A stretch of DNA of 64,000 bases from an uncultured Flavobacteriales bacterium (GCA_943788145.1 CALSPD010000013.1:124001-188000); one strand, 5' to 3'. Shown: positions 8,855 through 18,520, counted from the stretch's first letter. Notes: generated from the sequence alone by a model not told the origin. A program made the numbers and translations.

Positions 8855-10320
8855 CAGAATTCCTGATTGATCACTTTGTCAAATAGGGCTTGGGTTGCTG
8901 CCGAGTTTTTATTCAGCTTATGCAGATCGACCGACATGAAAACCATGGAAGTTTGACCGCCTATTTTTCTTCGTGCCCCGATGCACCCATCTTCTGGTCC
9001 ATACCAACCTAGGCTTTTGGTTAACTGCGCGGTGTAAATCACTTCAGCATCAGATGAGACATAGAAAGGATCAATGGTTATGAGGGCATTTGAGGTTAAG
9101 TCTGGGAATCCGTTCAATCCTTCAGCTAAGGAATCAATTGGTAATCGCGCTTGACTTGGCAAAGGCGATGAACTTAAACTGTCCATAGGTAGAATGCCGT
9201 ATAGTACACTGGTCGGGCTGTGAAGGTTGGGCAAACTACTTATGATCCAAATTTTTCCACCATCGTTCACATAGGTTTGAATGCCAGCAGCGGCAAATTC
9301 TAAGAATATATCGTCCTGATTTGTTTGAGCATTCGTGACCAAGTCATCTTTACAAAAAAGGACAACCTTTTCATATTGAGATAAAAGCAACTCAACGTAT
9401 GGGTTCCAGATTTTCGGTTGATTCTTGCGTCCATCTCGCGCCATATCAATGAAATCAAAATCAGCTCCAATCAAATTCAAATTCGAATGATAGAAGGCAT
9501 TTGGGTTTTCTGAACTTGTTCCAATGAGTAGCATTTCGCTGCTCTTTCCTTTAAAATAGAATTGAGCTAGGGTATCTTCTAGGCTGATCGATCCGGCTAA
9601 ATCTACCACCCGAATGAACAAGTCATTCATGCCCATGATTTCCAACGATTCCAATGTGCCAATTAAATCGCCCATTTCACTGTAAAAATGCGCTGAAGCA
9701 TTTCCGTTTGCATTTGGGTCAATAGGTATAATAGAACCGAGCTCCACTCCTTCTTCCAACATGCGAGGTGAAAAGCTTAACCAAGCTCCGTTATTCAATC
9801 GGATCTCCACTGATTTGATCGAAGAAAAACCGTCAAGATCAGTAGCTTTCCATGCTATTGTCAATAAGTTGAATACGGTGTCTGAAGGAATCAAGTCATT
9901 TAAAAACGTCACCTCTGGGGCTGTGTTTTTTAATGGAATCTTCAGATAAGCGGGGCTATCATCTCGCGTATCTTGATCGTCAATAGAGCGAACCCAAAAA
10001 TCAATATCTATTGTGTCGCTTCCCTCAGTGATGGCAAATCGAAAGGTAGAATCTTGTCCTAAAGTATAGTGCCAATTGATGCCATCAAAGCTGAATTCAT
10101 ATCCAGTTACATATCCATCTGGATCCGTTCCCCACCATTTGATTTCGACCAGGCTGTTGAGTCGGTTTTCCCCTGATAAATTGATGGCTTCGACCGAAAT
10201 TCGCGTTTCAGGTGCCTGGTTTTCTATGTCCTCTCCCTTGTCACAACCATTCAAGCACAAGAGTGCAGCAAGGGCCAGCATTCGAAAGGGGAAACGACAA
10301 ATTGAAAACAGGTCAGACAT
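8854..10320 (-). CDS. Lipoprotein with Fn3/Ig-like domains and a putative amidotransferase-like C-terminal region
   Basis: A 488-residue putative lipoprotein with lipobox LCLNGC at about Cys28. The first half holds two Ig/fibronectin-like domains (NQAPETRISVEA... WWGTDPDGYVTGYEFSFDG; then AWKATDLDGFSSIKSVEIRL). The second half, from about residue 265, alternates strands and helices (SSEMLLIGTSSE, VELLLSQYEKVVLFCKDD, GIQTYVNDGGKIWIISSLPN). This suggests a Rossmann/glutamine-amidotransferase-like fold, but no Cys-His-Glu catalytic triad is evident. It ends where the TonB-receptor gene begins (1-bp overlap) and starts 13 bp after the preceding gene. I do not recognise a named family. Confidence 0.7.
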   Translation of the reverse strand: MSDLFSICRFPFRMLALAALLCLNGCDKGEDIENQAPETRISVEAINLSGENRLNSLVEIKWWGTDPDGYVTGYEFSFDGINWHYTLGQDSTFRFAITEGSDTIDIDFWVRSIDDQDTRDDSPAYLKIPLKNTAPEVTFLNDLIPSDTVFNLLTIAWKATDLDGFSSIKSVEIRLNNGAWLSFSPRMLEEGVELGSIIPIDPNANGNASAHFYSEMGDLIGTLESLEIMGMNDLFIRVVDLAGSISLEDTLAQFYFKGKSSEMLLIGTSSENPNAFYHSNLNLIGADFDFIDMARDGRKNQPKIWNPYVELLLSQYEKVVLFCKDDLVTNAQTNQDDIFLEFAAAGIQTYVNDGGKIWIISSLPNLHSPTSVLYGILPMDSLSSSPLPSQARLPIDSLAEGLNGFPDLTSNALITIDPFYVSSDAEVIYTAQLTKSLGWYGPEDGCIGARRKIGGQTSMVFMSVDLHKLNKNSAATQALFDKVINQEF

Positions 10321-10333
10321 CTGGAAAAGGAGC

Positions 10334-12739
10334 TTATCGCTTCACGATTTTTCGCGTTTCAATAAGCTCTTGATTTGGTCCTCGCACTTCAAGAATATAG
10401 GTACCAACGGACATTTCTTGCAGCGAAATGTGTTCAATTGGTCGCATGGTTTGCCTTCTGAATGCCTCGCGTCCTTGAATATCCTTGATGTAAATATTGT
10501 AAACGGTTCCGCGCTCAAACAGTGTCTCCACGGTAACGTAGTCAACCGATGGATTTGGATATAGATTTATGATTTTTGATGGTCTGTCTTCAATTCCAAG
10601 TCCACAGTTCTCTGATGTGTCTATTAGAATGACATCAGTCCAAGTAATCATATCACTTGCATTGTCCACACTATTTGTAGCCGTCATGGAAACAGAGAAT
10701 ATACCTGGACTTATGAATGTATAAACTGGATTTTTATCGGTAGATGTGCCACCGTCTCCAAAAGTCCAACTGAATTGATCGGCAACAGCTGAGGATCGAT
10801 TTACAAAAGCAACACTCTCACCCAAGCAAACGGTGTCTTCAGCGGGATAACCGCTTGCATAAACCGGACCGCCTCCATACCCAACGATGTCGTTATTGTT
10901 TCTTGGGAGTAATTTCATATCGCCAAAGCTGTAGTAAAGAATTCCCGTCATTGATTCCATGTAGTGGCCATATTTTACCACATAAGCTGGAACTTTCATA
11001 ATTCCGCTTGAAATTTCAAAAAGCGAATCGGTCACGTATGAAACATATAGCGAGCTGTTTCCAGCCTGACGACCTGCAATTACTCGAGATCCAGACGATG
11101 GATTGAATTCATCCGTTCCAATGCGATATTCTGCGTAATTGTTCCCTGTTTGTTCGTCTGCGTTTTGCTCAACGATATAAATATTTTGGCCTGCAGTTGG
11201 ATGCTCAAATCGCACCAACATGCTTTCATATTGTTCATGCGAACCGCCATTGTAAACGGAAAAACTATCCGGATTGACTACAAGTGGCTGAATGCTTCCG
11301 GTACCAGTTACGTTGATCGATGCAATGTCAGTAATGGCTGTCATGCCGAAGTTTTCAGCAACGATACCTTCCACTTGAACTTTGTCGCCTCTGTTCAGAG
11401 AACTCAAATTTGTGCCTTGTTGCAACCAAATTCCAGCAAAGTTCAATTGGTTTTCTTGTTGGATATAAACAAACCCTAAATCACCCGTATCGTTGGAATT
11501 GATTCCAGCTGTTACGATACCTTCAATGGAAACAGACTCTCCAACAAATGGGCTATTGCCACTATTGTAAGGGGTGTATTGAATATCGTAAATGGTCAAA
11601 CCTGCGTTTCGAACTCTATATAAATACGTAAGGGTTGCTGGGTTTGAACTTGGTAAAGTAGTGACCAATCCGCTATCGTCTGCGGCTGTAATATACCATC
11701 GGATGAGCGTTCCATCGGCTTGAGCGGGAATGTCAGCTTCGTAGGTGTCGCCACTTGAATTGGTCATGTTAATGGACGAAAAAGAACCGGTCGTGCCAGT
11801 GGCATAAAACAAACTCGCACTAACAACATTACCATCGTTATCTGTAATGTCTGCGCTTACATTCACTATATCAGTTGATGTCGGAACCGTAGGTGTTCTT
11901 GAGATATTGAAAATTCGAGGTGCAGAAGCGCCATAGACATAATCTGCCTCAGAAAAAGGATAAAGCTCGTATCCGCGTCCCGTGTATCCGGGGCAGTTAT
12001 TCTTACTGTGCGCAATTACACCGCGCAGCGTATCAACCTGATCACCAACATTCGGAGCGACAAAAGTTCCCCCTTCACCTGGAAGTTTCTGCACTCGAAA
12101 TCGATCGGAAACATTCATGATATTTCCGAATTGATCCTCTACATTAAAACTCACTCGTGACCCACCAGAAAAGAAATCGACAGATGCAATGGTAACTTCA
12201 TGGAATTCAGCATAAACACCTTCCCATTGCTCACCTGTTTGCAAAAGGTTATTTCGATCGGCATCATTGATATCAGCTAGGTCAACAACAGTCGGATATA
12301 TGGGTTGGTTTTGACCCAATAAGGTTATGCTGTTTCCTTCCAGAGGCACAAGCTCTGTTTCTCCGTTGTAATCGTCAATTACGCCAATAACTTGGATCGA
12401 GTCGCCAGCAAGAATGTTGTGTATGTCTTCGGTAGCATTGATGGATGAAACTTTGAAAACATCCAATCCGCTAAAAGGTCCGCCATTGCCTTGCTGCAAC
12501 CACAAGTTTTTATGTCCGGTTGCTGCATTTGCAATCCCTTGTGGGACGGACTCGTAACCATCAGCAACCACTTTGGCGCGAACGATTACGGTATCTCCGA
12601 GATAAATGGTTTGGTCGTCACAATTTCCAGTGGCGGCCTGGGTGACATATTGAATGTCTGAAATACTAACTACAGGATATTGAGCCTGCGCTAGATTCAG
12701 CATGAATACTGCGATAACAAGAAGTAAGTTTGATTTCAT
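10334..12739 (-). CDS. Secreted OB-fold/PKD protein with T9SS type A sorting domain
   Basis: An 801-residue secreted protein with signal peptide MKSNLLLVIAVFMLNLAQAQ. It has two OB-fold-like segments (about 25-145, LGDTVIVRAKV...GDSIQVIGVIDDY; and about 390-490, VGESVSIEGIVTAG...RGDKVQVEGIV) flanking an Ig-like domain (about 280-380). A PKD domain follows (about 645-715, FSWTFGDGGTSTDKNPVYTF), then a T9SS type A domain (YPNPSVDYVTVE to IVKR). OB-folds of this sort accompany extracellular nucleases in many bacteria, which is suggestive given the endonuclease I at the end of the operon, but no catalytic motif is present here. It lies 8 bp downstream of the preceding gene and 13 bp upstream of the next. 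Confidence 0.82.
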   Translation of the reverse strand: MKSNLLLVIAVFMLNLAQAQYPVVSISDIQYVTQAATGNCDDQTIYLGDTVIVRAKVVADGYESVPQGIANAATGHKNLWLQQGNGGPFSGLDVFKVSSINATEDIHNILAGDSIQVIGVIDDYNGETELVPLEGNSITLLGQNQPIYPTVVDLADINDADRNNLLQTGEQWEGVYAEFHEVTIASVDFFSGGSRVSFNVEDQFGNIMNVSDRFRVQKLPGEGGTFVAPNVGDQVDTLRGVIAHSKNNCPGYTGRGYELYPFSEADYVYGASAPRIFNISRTPTVPTSTDIVNVSADITDNDGNVVSASLFYATGTTGSFSSINMTNSSGDTYEADIPAQADGTLIRWYITAADDSGLVTTLPSSNPATLTYLYRVRNAGLTIYDIQYTPYNSGNSPFVGESVSIEGIVTAGINSNDTGDLGFVYIQQENQLNFAGIWLQQGTNLSSLNRGDKVQVEGIVAENFGMTAITDIASINVTGTGSIQPLVVNPDSFSVYNGGSHEQYESMLVRFEHPTAGQNIYIVEQNADEQTGNNYAEYRIGTDEFNPSSGSRVIAGRQAGNSSLYVSYVTDSLFEISSGIMKVPAYVVKYGHYMESMTGILYYSFGDMKLLPRNNNDIVGYGGGPVYASGYPAEDTVCLGESVAFVNRSSAVADQFSWTFGDGGTSTDKNPVYTFISPGIFSVSMTATNSVDNASDMITWTDVILIDTSENCGLGIEDRPSKIINLYPNPSVDYVTVETLFERGTVYNIYIKDIQGREAFRRQTMRPIEHISLQEMSVGTYILEVRGPNQELIETRKIVKR

Positions 12740-12747
12740 GGCTTTGA

Positions 12748-14940
12748 TTATTTAATAACTACAAATTTTTCTTTCCAAGTTTTTCCTGAGGCAATGTCTT
12801 CCACGGAGAACAAATATGTGCCTCTAGCAATGATTTGAGCGTCCTCGCTCAGTAAATCCCAACTATGTTCACCTCCGCTGAAAACGGTGTTTGAAGGGTC
12901 AGAATAGGTGCTATACCAGCGTTGATCATCTCCAGAGTAACCGTTGTTGTGATTAATTGTTTTGATTAAATCACCAGACAACGTAAAAACTCGAATAACA
13001 CAAGATTCAGGAAGGTTAGCAAAGTTTATTTTTTTGTCCTCTTCAAAGGAAGAAGCGCCTTCCCAAGCGGCTCCAGCGTAATAAGGGTTTGGGTAAGCAA
13101 AAGGTCGATATATTTTAAGGCTGTCGTTCAATTTAGAGTTGAAGTGTGATTTGACTTGCGATGTCCCAGAAGCATATTCTTTAAAAACGTCATTCCCGGT
13201 AGTGCCTGGAAAGACGCGAAAGGAGTTGCTTAATTTTGAGCTTTCTAGCGATTCGAGGTTGTTTTCTTCATCGCCTAAATCAAATGCGGATAATGAAATG
13301 ACGTATTGCCACCCGTTAATTAATCCGTCAAGCGAGTATTTATAGACATAGCTGTTGGTGTCGTTTTCGAAGGTCGCAGGAGTTTCCAGCAGAATGGAGG
13401 TAAATCCAGTTTCAAAAAATTTACCATTTCCTTCCGCGTCATAAGTCCTTATCAGTTTCAAATCTGAAGATAAGTCGATGGTTGATGTCACATCCGAACC
13501 CAACTGCGTCATATAGATGTTGTATCCTTCAAAGTCTTTCTTCTGTGAAATAGGATCAATTGATTCTTCGGCATTGTTCGTCCAATAAATATCGATTCCT
13601 CGATCGCGAGCCACAATTTTTGTCTTGGGAATATCGGGAGGAGTGGGCAGAATAAAGCGAGTGATTTTTCCATCATCGTCTAGATCTTCGCCTTCGTCCA
13701 ATTGCCCATTAAAGTTCACATCTTCCCCATTGTAAACCGATTGAGCCCATTGCGCATTTTCAATGAGGTTGGCTTTTTGAAACTTGTTGTTTAAACCATT
13801 CGGCTTACCATCTTCGTTTTTCTTGGCGAATATCCAAGCCCATGCAAAGGTGATCTCCTCTCCCGGAGCCAAGGATGGAAAAGGCCCCACTGAAACGAGG
13901 TCGCTTCGATTTCCTGGCTGATTAATTATTTCTTGAATGGTTTCGGATTGGAAACCACCACAATCTGGATGAGTAGAGTTCTTATTTGTCCAACAAGGAA
14001 GGTGGTTAAAGCCAGTGCTTTGTTTCTGATATCGATCCACTTCAGAGTTGGGAAAGAAAAAGTCTGAAGCCGATGAGTTGAATTGCCAAGTCTGATAATT
14101 AAGCTTAAGCGAAGAGTCAACTGCTGGATGCCGAAACCCCGAAGCGTCTTCCGCACCTAGAAACATATGTCCGACATAACTTTCGGTAAAACCAACATCG
14201 CCAAGTGCGTCATAGCAATAAGCAAGCGACAGGGTGTCGATAAATCCATTTCCGCCTTTATCGTAAAATGCGCTCCCACCTTGACCCGCAGGTGTGATGT
14301 TTGTGTTGCGAACAACTTCATTGCTCCACATGCTGAGATAAACGTCATCTATTGTTTTGTCACTTTCGTTGGTGATCGTATAGTTGCAAATTACCAAGAA
14401 GTCACTAAAGGCATAATTCCAATTGTACGATTCGAAATGAACGGAAACGCCAAGTGGGTTATCGTGATTCTGAATGGCTGTACTTGTCCCAGGAACGATG
14501 ACGTTCTTGTCTGAAAAATCACACACAAAATCTTCGTGTGAAACAGCGTCTGAGGCGAAGTTGGGATTATCGAAAAGGGTGGATTTTCGCTGCAAGCTTG
14601 AACCTAGTTCGCCATTGAATTCATACCCAGCTTTTCCTGCACTATATCCAGATGATTGATCGTAGGCAGCAGTAGACACTGCGATTAGTGAGCCGTCAAT
14701 TTTACCACCGATCCAAATACCAGCTTCGAATAGATGCTCAATACCTGAGTTAGTTGGAAATTCGGCTGACGGGTAACCCAATAAATCGTAGCTACCTCTA
14801 AAACCATTACCAAAGGTGCCAACATTGTTAACGGTCATACGAACGTTAGAAACCGAGGTTAGGGCTTGATCAAACGAAGTTTGAGCCTTGCCTAGATAAA
14901 AACTTCCAAGGCACAATAGTGATATCAGCGCTCTTTTCAT
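12748..14940 (-). CDS. Secreted protein with Fn3 and FlgD-like C-terminal Ig domain
   Basis: A protein of about 730 residues, first gene of the minus-strand cluster. The ORF can extend to 14964, but I place the start at the ATG beginning MKRALISLLCLGSFYLGKAQ, a good signal peptide. The body has an unassigned region with aromatic and Gly-rich strands (about 20-420), a fibronectin-like segment (about 440-560, VARDRGIDIYWTNNAEES) and a FlgD-like Ig domain at the end (YPNPYYAGAAWEG...IRVFTLSGDLIKTI...RGTYLFSVEDIASG). The end KEKFVVIK resembles a T9SS sorting tail but is not a textbook type A domain. A perfect TAACTTTG element lies 8 nt before this start. Function unknown, likely surface-exposed. 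Confidence 0.78.
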   Translation of the reverse strand: MKRALISLLCLGSFYLGKAQTSFDQALTSVSNVRMTVNNVGTFGNGFRGSYDLLGYPSAEFPTNSGIEHLFEAGIWIGGKIDGSLIAVSTAAYDQSSGYSAGKAGYEFNGELGSSLQRKSTLFDNPNFASDAVSHEDFVCDFSDKNVIVPGTSTAIQNHDNPLGVSVHFESYNWNYAFSDFLVICNYTITNESDKTIDDVYLSMWSNEVVRNTNITPAGQGGSAFYDKGGNGFIDTLSLAYCYDALGDVGFTESYVGHMFLGAEDASGFRHPAVDSSLKLNYQTWQFNSSASDFFFPNSEVDRYQKQSTGFNHLPCWTNKNSTHPDCGGFQSETIQEIINQPGNRSDLVSVGPFPSLAPGEEITFAWAWIFAKKNEDGKPNGLNNKFQKANLIENAQWAQSVYNGEDVNFNGQLDEGEDLDDDGKITRFILPTPPDIPKTKIVARDRGIDIYWTNNAEESIDPISQKKDFEGYNIYMTQLGSDVTSTIDLSSDLKLIRTYDAEGNGKFFETGFTSILLETPATFENDTNSYVYKYSLDGLINGWQYVISLSAFDLGDEENNLESLESSKLSNSFRVFPGTTGNDVFKEYASGTSQVKSHFNSKLNDSLKIYRPFAYPNPYYAGAAWEGASSFEEDKKINFANLPESCVIRVFTLSGDLIKTINHNNGYSGDDQRWYSTYSDPSNTVFSGGEHSWDLLSEDAQIIARGTYLFSVEDIASGKTWKEKFVVIK

Positions 14941-14948
14941 TGAACGCG

Positions 14949-14956
14949 CAAAGTTA
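14949..14956 (-). promoter_or_regulatory. Candidate -7 promoter element for the eight-gene cluster
   Basis: Read on the minus strand the sequence is TAACTTTG, an exact match to the Bacteroidota -7 consensus TAnnTTTG. It lies 8 nt before the ATG at 14940. No convincing TTG -33 element is at the usual 17-23 nt spacing. This would be the promoter of the whole 913-14940 cluster. Confidence 0.45.
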
Positions 14957-14995
14957 ATCGGCAAAAACGTCTAGGTATTAAGCCTAGGTGAATTC

Positions 14996-17128
14996 TTAGT
15001 AGAATTTCCCTCTATTGTCTTCAACACCTACTTCCTTCTTCAAGGCATCATAGGCTTGACGGTCGGCTCTCGCCCCTTTGTTGTTGTCAGAAACCGTTCG
15101 TTCTTGATTGATGTCTCCTCCTTCAGGTGCTGGTGTAAGCACATCAAGTCGAGCCACAAAAACACCTCTGTTGCCTACAATTGGTTTTGAAACAGCTCCT
15201 TCTTTAAGTGAAAGGGCAGTTCCAATTAAGGCTGCTTCTCGACCTAGACCGCCAGGTAATGAACCATCGCTAAATCGAACCGAGTTTGCCTTCTGAATGT
15301 CAGCTTTTGCGTTTCGTGAAGCTTCCTCTAATGTGGTGTAAGTGCCAAATTCAGCCTTGAATTTCTCGGATTTTTTCTCCTTGATAATTTCAGGTTGAAT
15401 AAATGGCTTAGCCATTTCTAAAGACATGGTTCCTTTTTCAGTTATTCCAGAAATCATTGCAACAACAATTTTGTCCTCTAATTCAAAAGGATTAGATACA
15501 TCACCAACATTATTGTCTGATTCATACGCCCATCGAATCACTTCTTTGGATTGAGGCCCCATAACTCCTGCTATATCATCCGCCATTCGCAACCCTTCGG
15601 CACTTAATATTTCAAAAGCTTCATTCGCTTCAAATTTTTCGCGTGTATTGTGATCAACTGCAAATTTGCTTGCCTGCTTATAGATTTCATCAGAAGTATA
15701 CTTCGAAGGCTCGATGATGAGGTCTACTGAAGACAATAAGTATGCTTCTTTTGGTTTTGTTTGGTCTGTGATGTAGATCAAATGAACTCCAAATTGGGAC
15801 TCAACGATTGGCATATCACCAACGGAACCTTCAAAACAAGCTTTTTCAAAAGGTGGAACCATTCGGCCTTTGGTAAACCAATCAAGTTCACCTCCCTTTT
15901 CACCAGAACCTAAATCGTCTGAATATTCTTTGGCCAACTCCGCGAAGTTTTTCTTCTTAACGGCTACTGTTTTGAGTGAGTCTAATTTAGCTTTTGCAGC
16001 ACTTATTTTGGCCGTGTCACCATCATCAACTCGAATAAGTATGTGACTTGCTTGTACCGAGTCCGGACTTAACTTAATCTGAGATAGTTTTGAAATCATC
16101 ATCGATTTCCCGGCTTGATATGGCCCAACCACCGTTCCAATTGCACTTTTGGTGATCGTGTCCTTGATCATTGGAGGAAGACTTCTCTTGTCATAGAATT
16201 TGATCATATCCTTAACAGCTGATTCGCTGTTTTCGGCAACAAATGCTGTATCTGCTGTATCTGCAACAAACAATGGCTTCAACCTCTCCAATTCAGCGTT
16301 TATTTCTGCAAGGTCAGTTTCCGAAGGCGTCAACATGAACTGCACGAATTTTACATTTCTAGTTTCTTCTTCGCTTTGGAAAGTGGTTTCGGTTTTGTGT
16401 GCATTATAATAAGCGTTGAAGTCTGCATCCGTAACTTCAATTTCTTCATCTGGAATCGACATGAACTCCTTAACTACATAACTGAATGTTGCAGTTGTGT
16501 TCTTGTCTTTGTATAAAGATTCAGCCTCATTTGTAGTGGTAAACAATCCTTTGCCAATTAGAGCTGTGTATTTTCTCATGGCTACATCATCTTTGATTGC
16601 CTTTTCAATAGGCAGCCAGTCGCGTGCATTTTCACTTGCCAAAAGATTCTCAATCGCAGAAAGCACCTTTGGTGAATCCAAACCACCTGTTTGTGGGTCT
16701 CTGAATTGTTCAATGATTTGACCTGTTTGCGGGTCGCTGAAATACTGATATAAGATTGAACCCGGTTGCGTGTTCTGAACTTGATCTAATAACTCATCAG
16801 GGCTAACAGATATTCCAAGTTTAGCGTATTGCTTTTGAAGGATTTTCTCATTGATCAATTGCTGCCATACACGTTCGCGAATTGATTTCTTTGCCTGATC
16901 GTTAGCACCTTCGGTGCCATATTGGCTCTCGATTGCTTCACGAACTTTTAGTTCAAAATCTCTCTGATCAATTTCCTCTCCACCAATTACCCCGATACTT
17001 ACATCTTGGTTGTTGAATAAACTTGAACCTCCGCTAAAGAGGTCTCCGAGTAGAAAAAGTACCAATGCGACACCGATGATTACGATCAGTAAACCGGATT
17101 GTTTCCTTATAGTTCCAATTGCTGCCAT
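14996..17128 (-). CDS. ppiD: PpiD-like peptidylprolyl isomerase (SurA N-terminal domain)
   Basis: A periplasmic chaperone/prolyl isomerase of about 710 residues, anchored in the inner membrane. The ORF runs to 17230, but the conserved family N-terminus MAAIGTIRKQSGLLIVIIGV starts at Met35, which also removes an overlap with the upstream gene. After this single TM segment comes a SurA_N-like region containing RVWQQLINEKIL (about 80-130). A parvulin PPIase domain follows around residues 345-450 (ASHILIRVDDGDT...LAKEYSDDLGSGEKGGELDWF...FGVHLIYI). PpiD homologues help newly exported outer-membrane proteins fold near the Sec translocon. It is the last gene of the coaX-to-ppiD cluster, 61 bp after the CorC-like gene. 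Confidence 0.9.
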   Translation of the reverse strand: MAAIGTIRKQSGLLIVIIGVALVLFLLGDLFSGGSSLFNNQDVSIGVIGGEEIDQRDFELKVREAIESQYGTEGANDQAKKSIRERVWQQLINEKILQKQYAKLGISVSPDELLDQVQNTQPGSILYQYFSDPQTGQIIEQFRDPQTGGLDSPKVLSAIENLLASENARDWLPIEKAIKDDVAMRKYTALIGKGLFTTTNEAESLYKDKNTTATFSYVVKEFMSIPDEEIEVTDADFNAYYNAHKTETTFQSEEETRNVKFVQFMLTPSETDLAEINAELERLKPLFVADTADTAFVAENSESAVKDMIKFYDKRSLPPMIKDTITKSAIGTVVGPYQAGKSMMISKLSQIKLSPDSVQASHILIRVDDGDTAKISAAKAKLDSLKTVAVKKKNFAELAKEYSDDLGSGEKGGELDWFTKGRMVPPFEKACFEGSVGDMPIVESQFGVHLIYITDQTKPKEAYLLSSVDLIIEPSKYTSDEIYKQASKFAVDHNTREKFEANEAFEILSAEGLRMADDIAGVMGPQSKEVIRWAYESDNNVGDVSNPFELEDKIVVAMISGITEKGTMSLEMAKPFIQPEIIKEKKSEKFKAEFGTYTTLEEASRNAKADIQKANSVRFSDGSLPGGLGREAALIGTALSLKEGAVSKPIVGNRGVFVARLDVLTPAPEGGDINQERTVSDNNKGARADRQAYDALKKEVGVEDNRGKFY

Positions 17129-17189
17129 GTGATTACTAGCTTTTTTAAAATGGGACGCGAAAATAAGAGTTGAGATGGAATCTAGGGTG

Positions 17190-18488
17190 CTAATTTGCGC
17201 TTTCTGAGGCGCGTATAAAAACCTCCTCAATTTTATGATGACTCACCTTCTTAATTTCTAACGTGTAATTGCTCAAAACAATGATATCGCCCTCTTCAGG
17301 AATATCAGCATTTTCAAAGATAATTAGGCCAGCAAGTGTCTCATAATCTTCATTTTCTGGAAGATTTAGGTCATATTCCTCATTTATGTAATCGATTTCC
17401 AATCGAGCAGAGAACGTGTATTCTCCCTTCGAGTGTTCAATTTCAATGAGTTCTTCTTGATCGTGCTCATCTTCTATTTCGCCAAATATTTCTTCAACAA
17501 TATCTTCGAGCGTTAACATTCCTGACGTACCTCCATATTCATCAACCACAAGCGCCACATTTTTTTTCTGTTCAATAAGAGTCTTTAAAACCTTATCTGC
17601 CGTGGTTGTTTCGGGGATAATAGCCAAGGGTCTGAGGATGTTTTTAATCGCAGCTGGTCTCTGAAAGAGTTCGAAAGAGTGGACATAACCAATCACATTA
17701 TCTATGCTTTCCTTATAGATTAATATTTTGGAAAAACCGGTCTTTATGAAGGTTTGTCGCAGCTGGTCAATTGAGCCTTCGAAATCGAGCGCCTCAATTT
17801 CATTTCTTGGGACCATACACTCCCTGGCCTTGATACTTGAAAAATCGAGTGCGTTCTGAAAGATCTGCAACTCATTGTCAAGGTCAGATTCTTCATTTGA
17901 AGATGAAGTGACCTCTTTTACAAAATGATCCAAATCAACACGCCCAAAAGCATATTCACTTTCAACAAAAGAAACGTTGAACAGTTTTAGAAAGTACGAG
18001 AAGAAGGAAAATAGCAACCAGATAACCGAGAAGAGTGGTCCGCAAATAATGATTACTGGCAGGGTAAATATTTCGAGCTTGTGATTGGGGTTAATCCGAA
18101 AAAGAATTTTTGGTAAAAATTCGGCAAAAACTAGAATGATTGCCGTTGAAATGATTGTTTGGATCAGAATGACCAAAAGCTGAATTGCCGCGTCATTAGC
18201 AACAAAATATAGTGATCGTTCAATTGGCGCTTCAAGCAACATCGCCATGAAAATTCCATAAACGACTAGCGCTATGTTATTTCCTAAAAGCAGCGTGCTT
18301 ATGAACTTACTTTGATTTTTGAGGAAATAGGAATAAATTTTAGCAGGCAATAAACCGAGTTTCTTGTCGAGCTCGATTTTGAGTTTATTGCTAGTAACAA
18401 AAGCGATTTCCATCCCGCTGAAAAAGGCCGATAAAATAAGGGCCGACAGAATAGAAAGAATGATCAATAAAAATGAAGGGTCGTCCAT
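17190..18488 (-). CDS. CNNM/CorC-HlyC family transmembrane protein (hemolysin-like, GldE-related)
   Basis: A 432-residue inner-membrane protein. The N-terminal DUF21/CNNM domain (about 1-190) has four hydrophobic segments and contains FFSGMEIAFVTSNKLKIE, the family signature. Two CBS domains follow (about 205-330; MVPRNEIEALDFEG, ALVVDEYGGTSGMLTLEDIVEEIFGEIEDE), then a CorC_HlyC domain (about 345-430). Members are linked to Mg2+/Co2+ efflux or resistance. In Bacteroidota one paralogue is annotated GldE, but nothing here (no gldD neighbour) supports that symbol. It is 32 bp downstream of the small membrane protein gene. Confidence 0.9.
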   Translation of the reverse strand: MDDPSFLLIILSILSALILSAFFSGMEIAFVTSNKLKIELDKKLGLLPAKIYSYFLKNQSKFISTLLLGNNIALVVYGIFMAMLLEAPIERSLYFVANDAAIQLLVILIQTIISTAIILVFAEFLPKILFRINPNHKLEIFTLPVIIICGPLFSVIWLLFSFFSYFLKLFNVSFVESEYAFGRVDLDHFVKEVTSSSNEESDLDNELQIFQNALDFSSIKARECMVPRNEIEALDFEGSIDQLRQTFIKTGFSKILIYKESIDNVIGYVHSFELFQRPAAIKNILRPLAIIPETTTADKVLKTLIEQKKNVALVVDEYGGTSGMLTLEDIVEEIFGEIEDEHDQEELIEIEHSKGEYTFSARLEIDYINEEYDLNLPENEDYETLAGLIIFENADIPEEGDIIVLSNYTLEIKKVSHHKIEEVFIRASESAN

Positions 18489-18520
18489 GTGGATTAGAAA
18501 CGCGAAGTTAGACTATCAAT

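Noticed and set aside
11150-11479. A 109-residue plus-strand ORF opposite the OB-fold protein
   Set aside because: Antisense shadow within a well-supported gene; its composition does not look like a protein.
14941-14995. CTAGG-TATTAAG-CCTAG hairpin as the terminator of ppiD
   Set aside because: Five-bp stem with no T-tract on either side; too weak to call.
17190-18488. Calling the CorC/HlyC-type gene gldE
   Set aside because: The fold fits, but there is no gldD or other gld gene nearby; its neighbours are LPS and chaperone genes, so the family name is safer.
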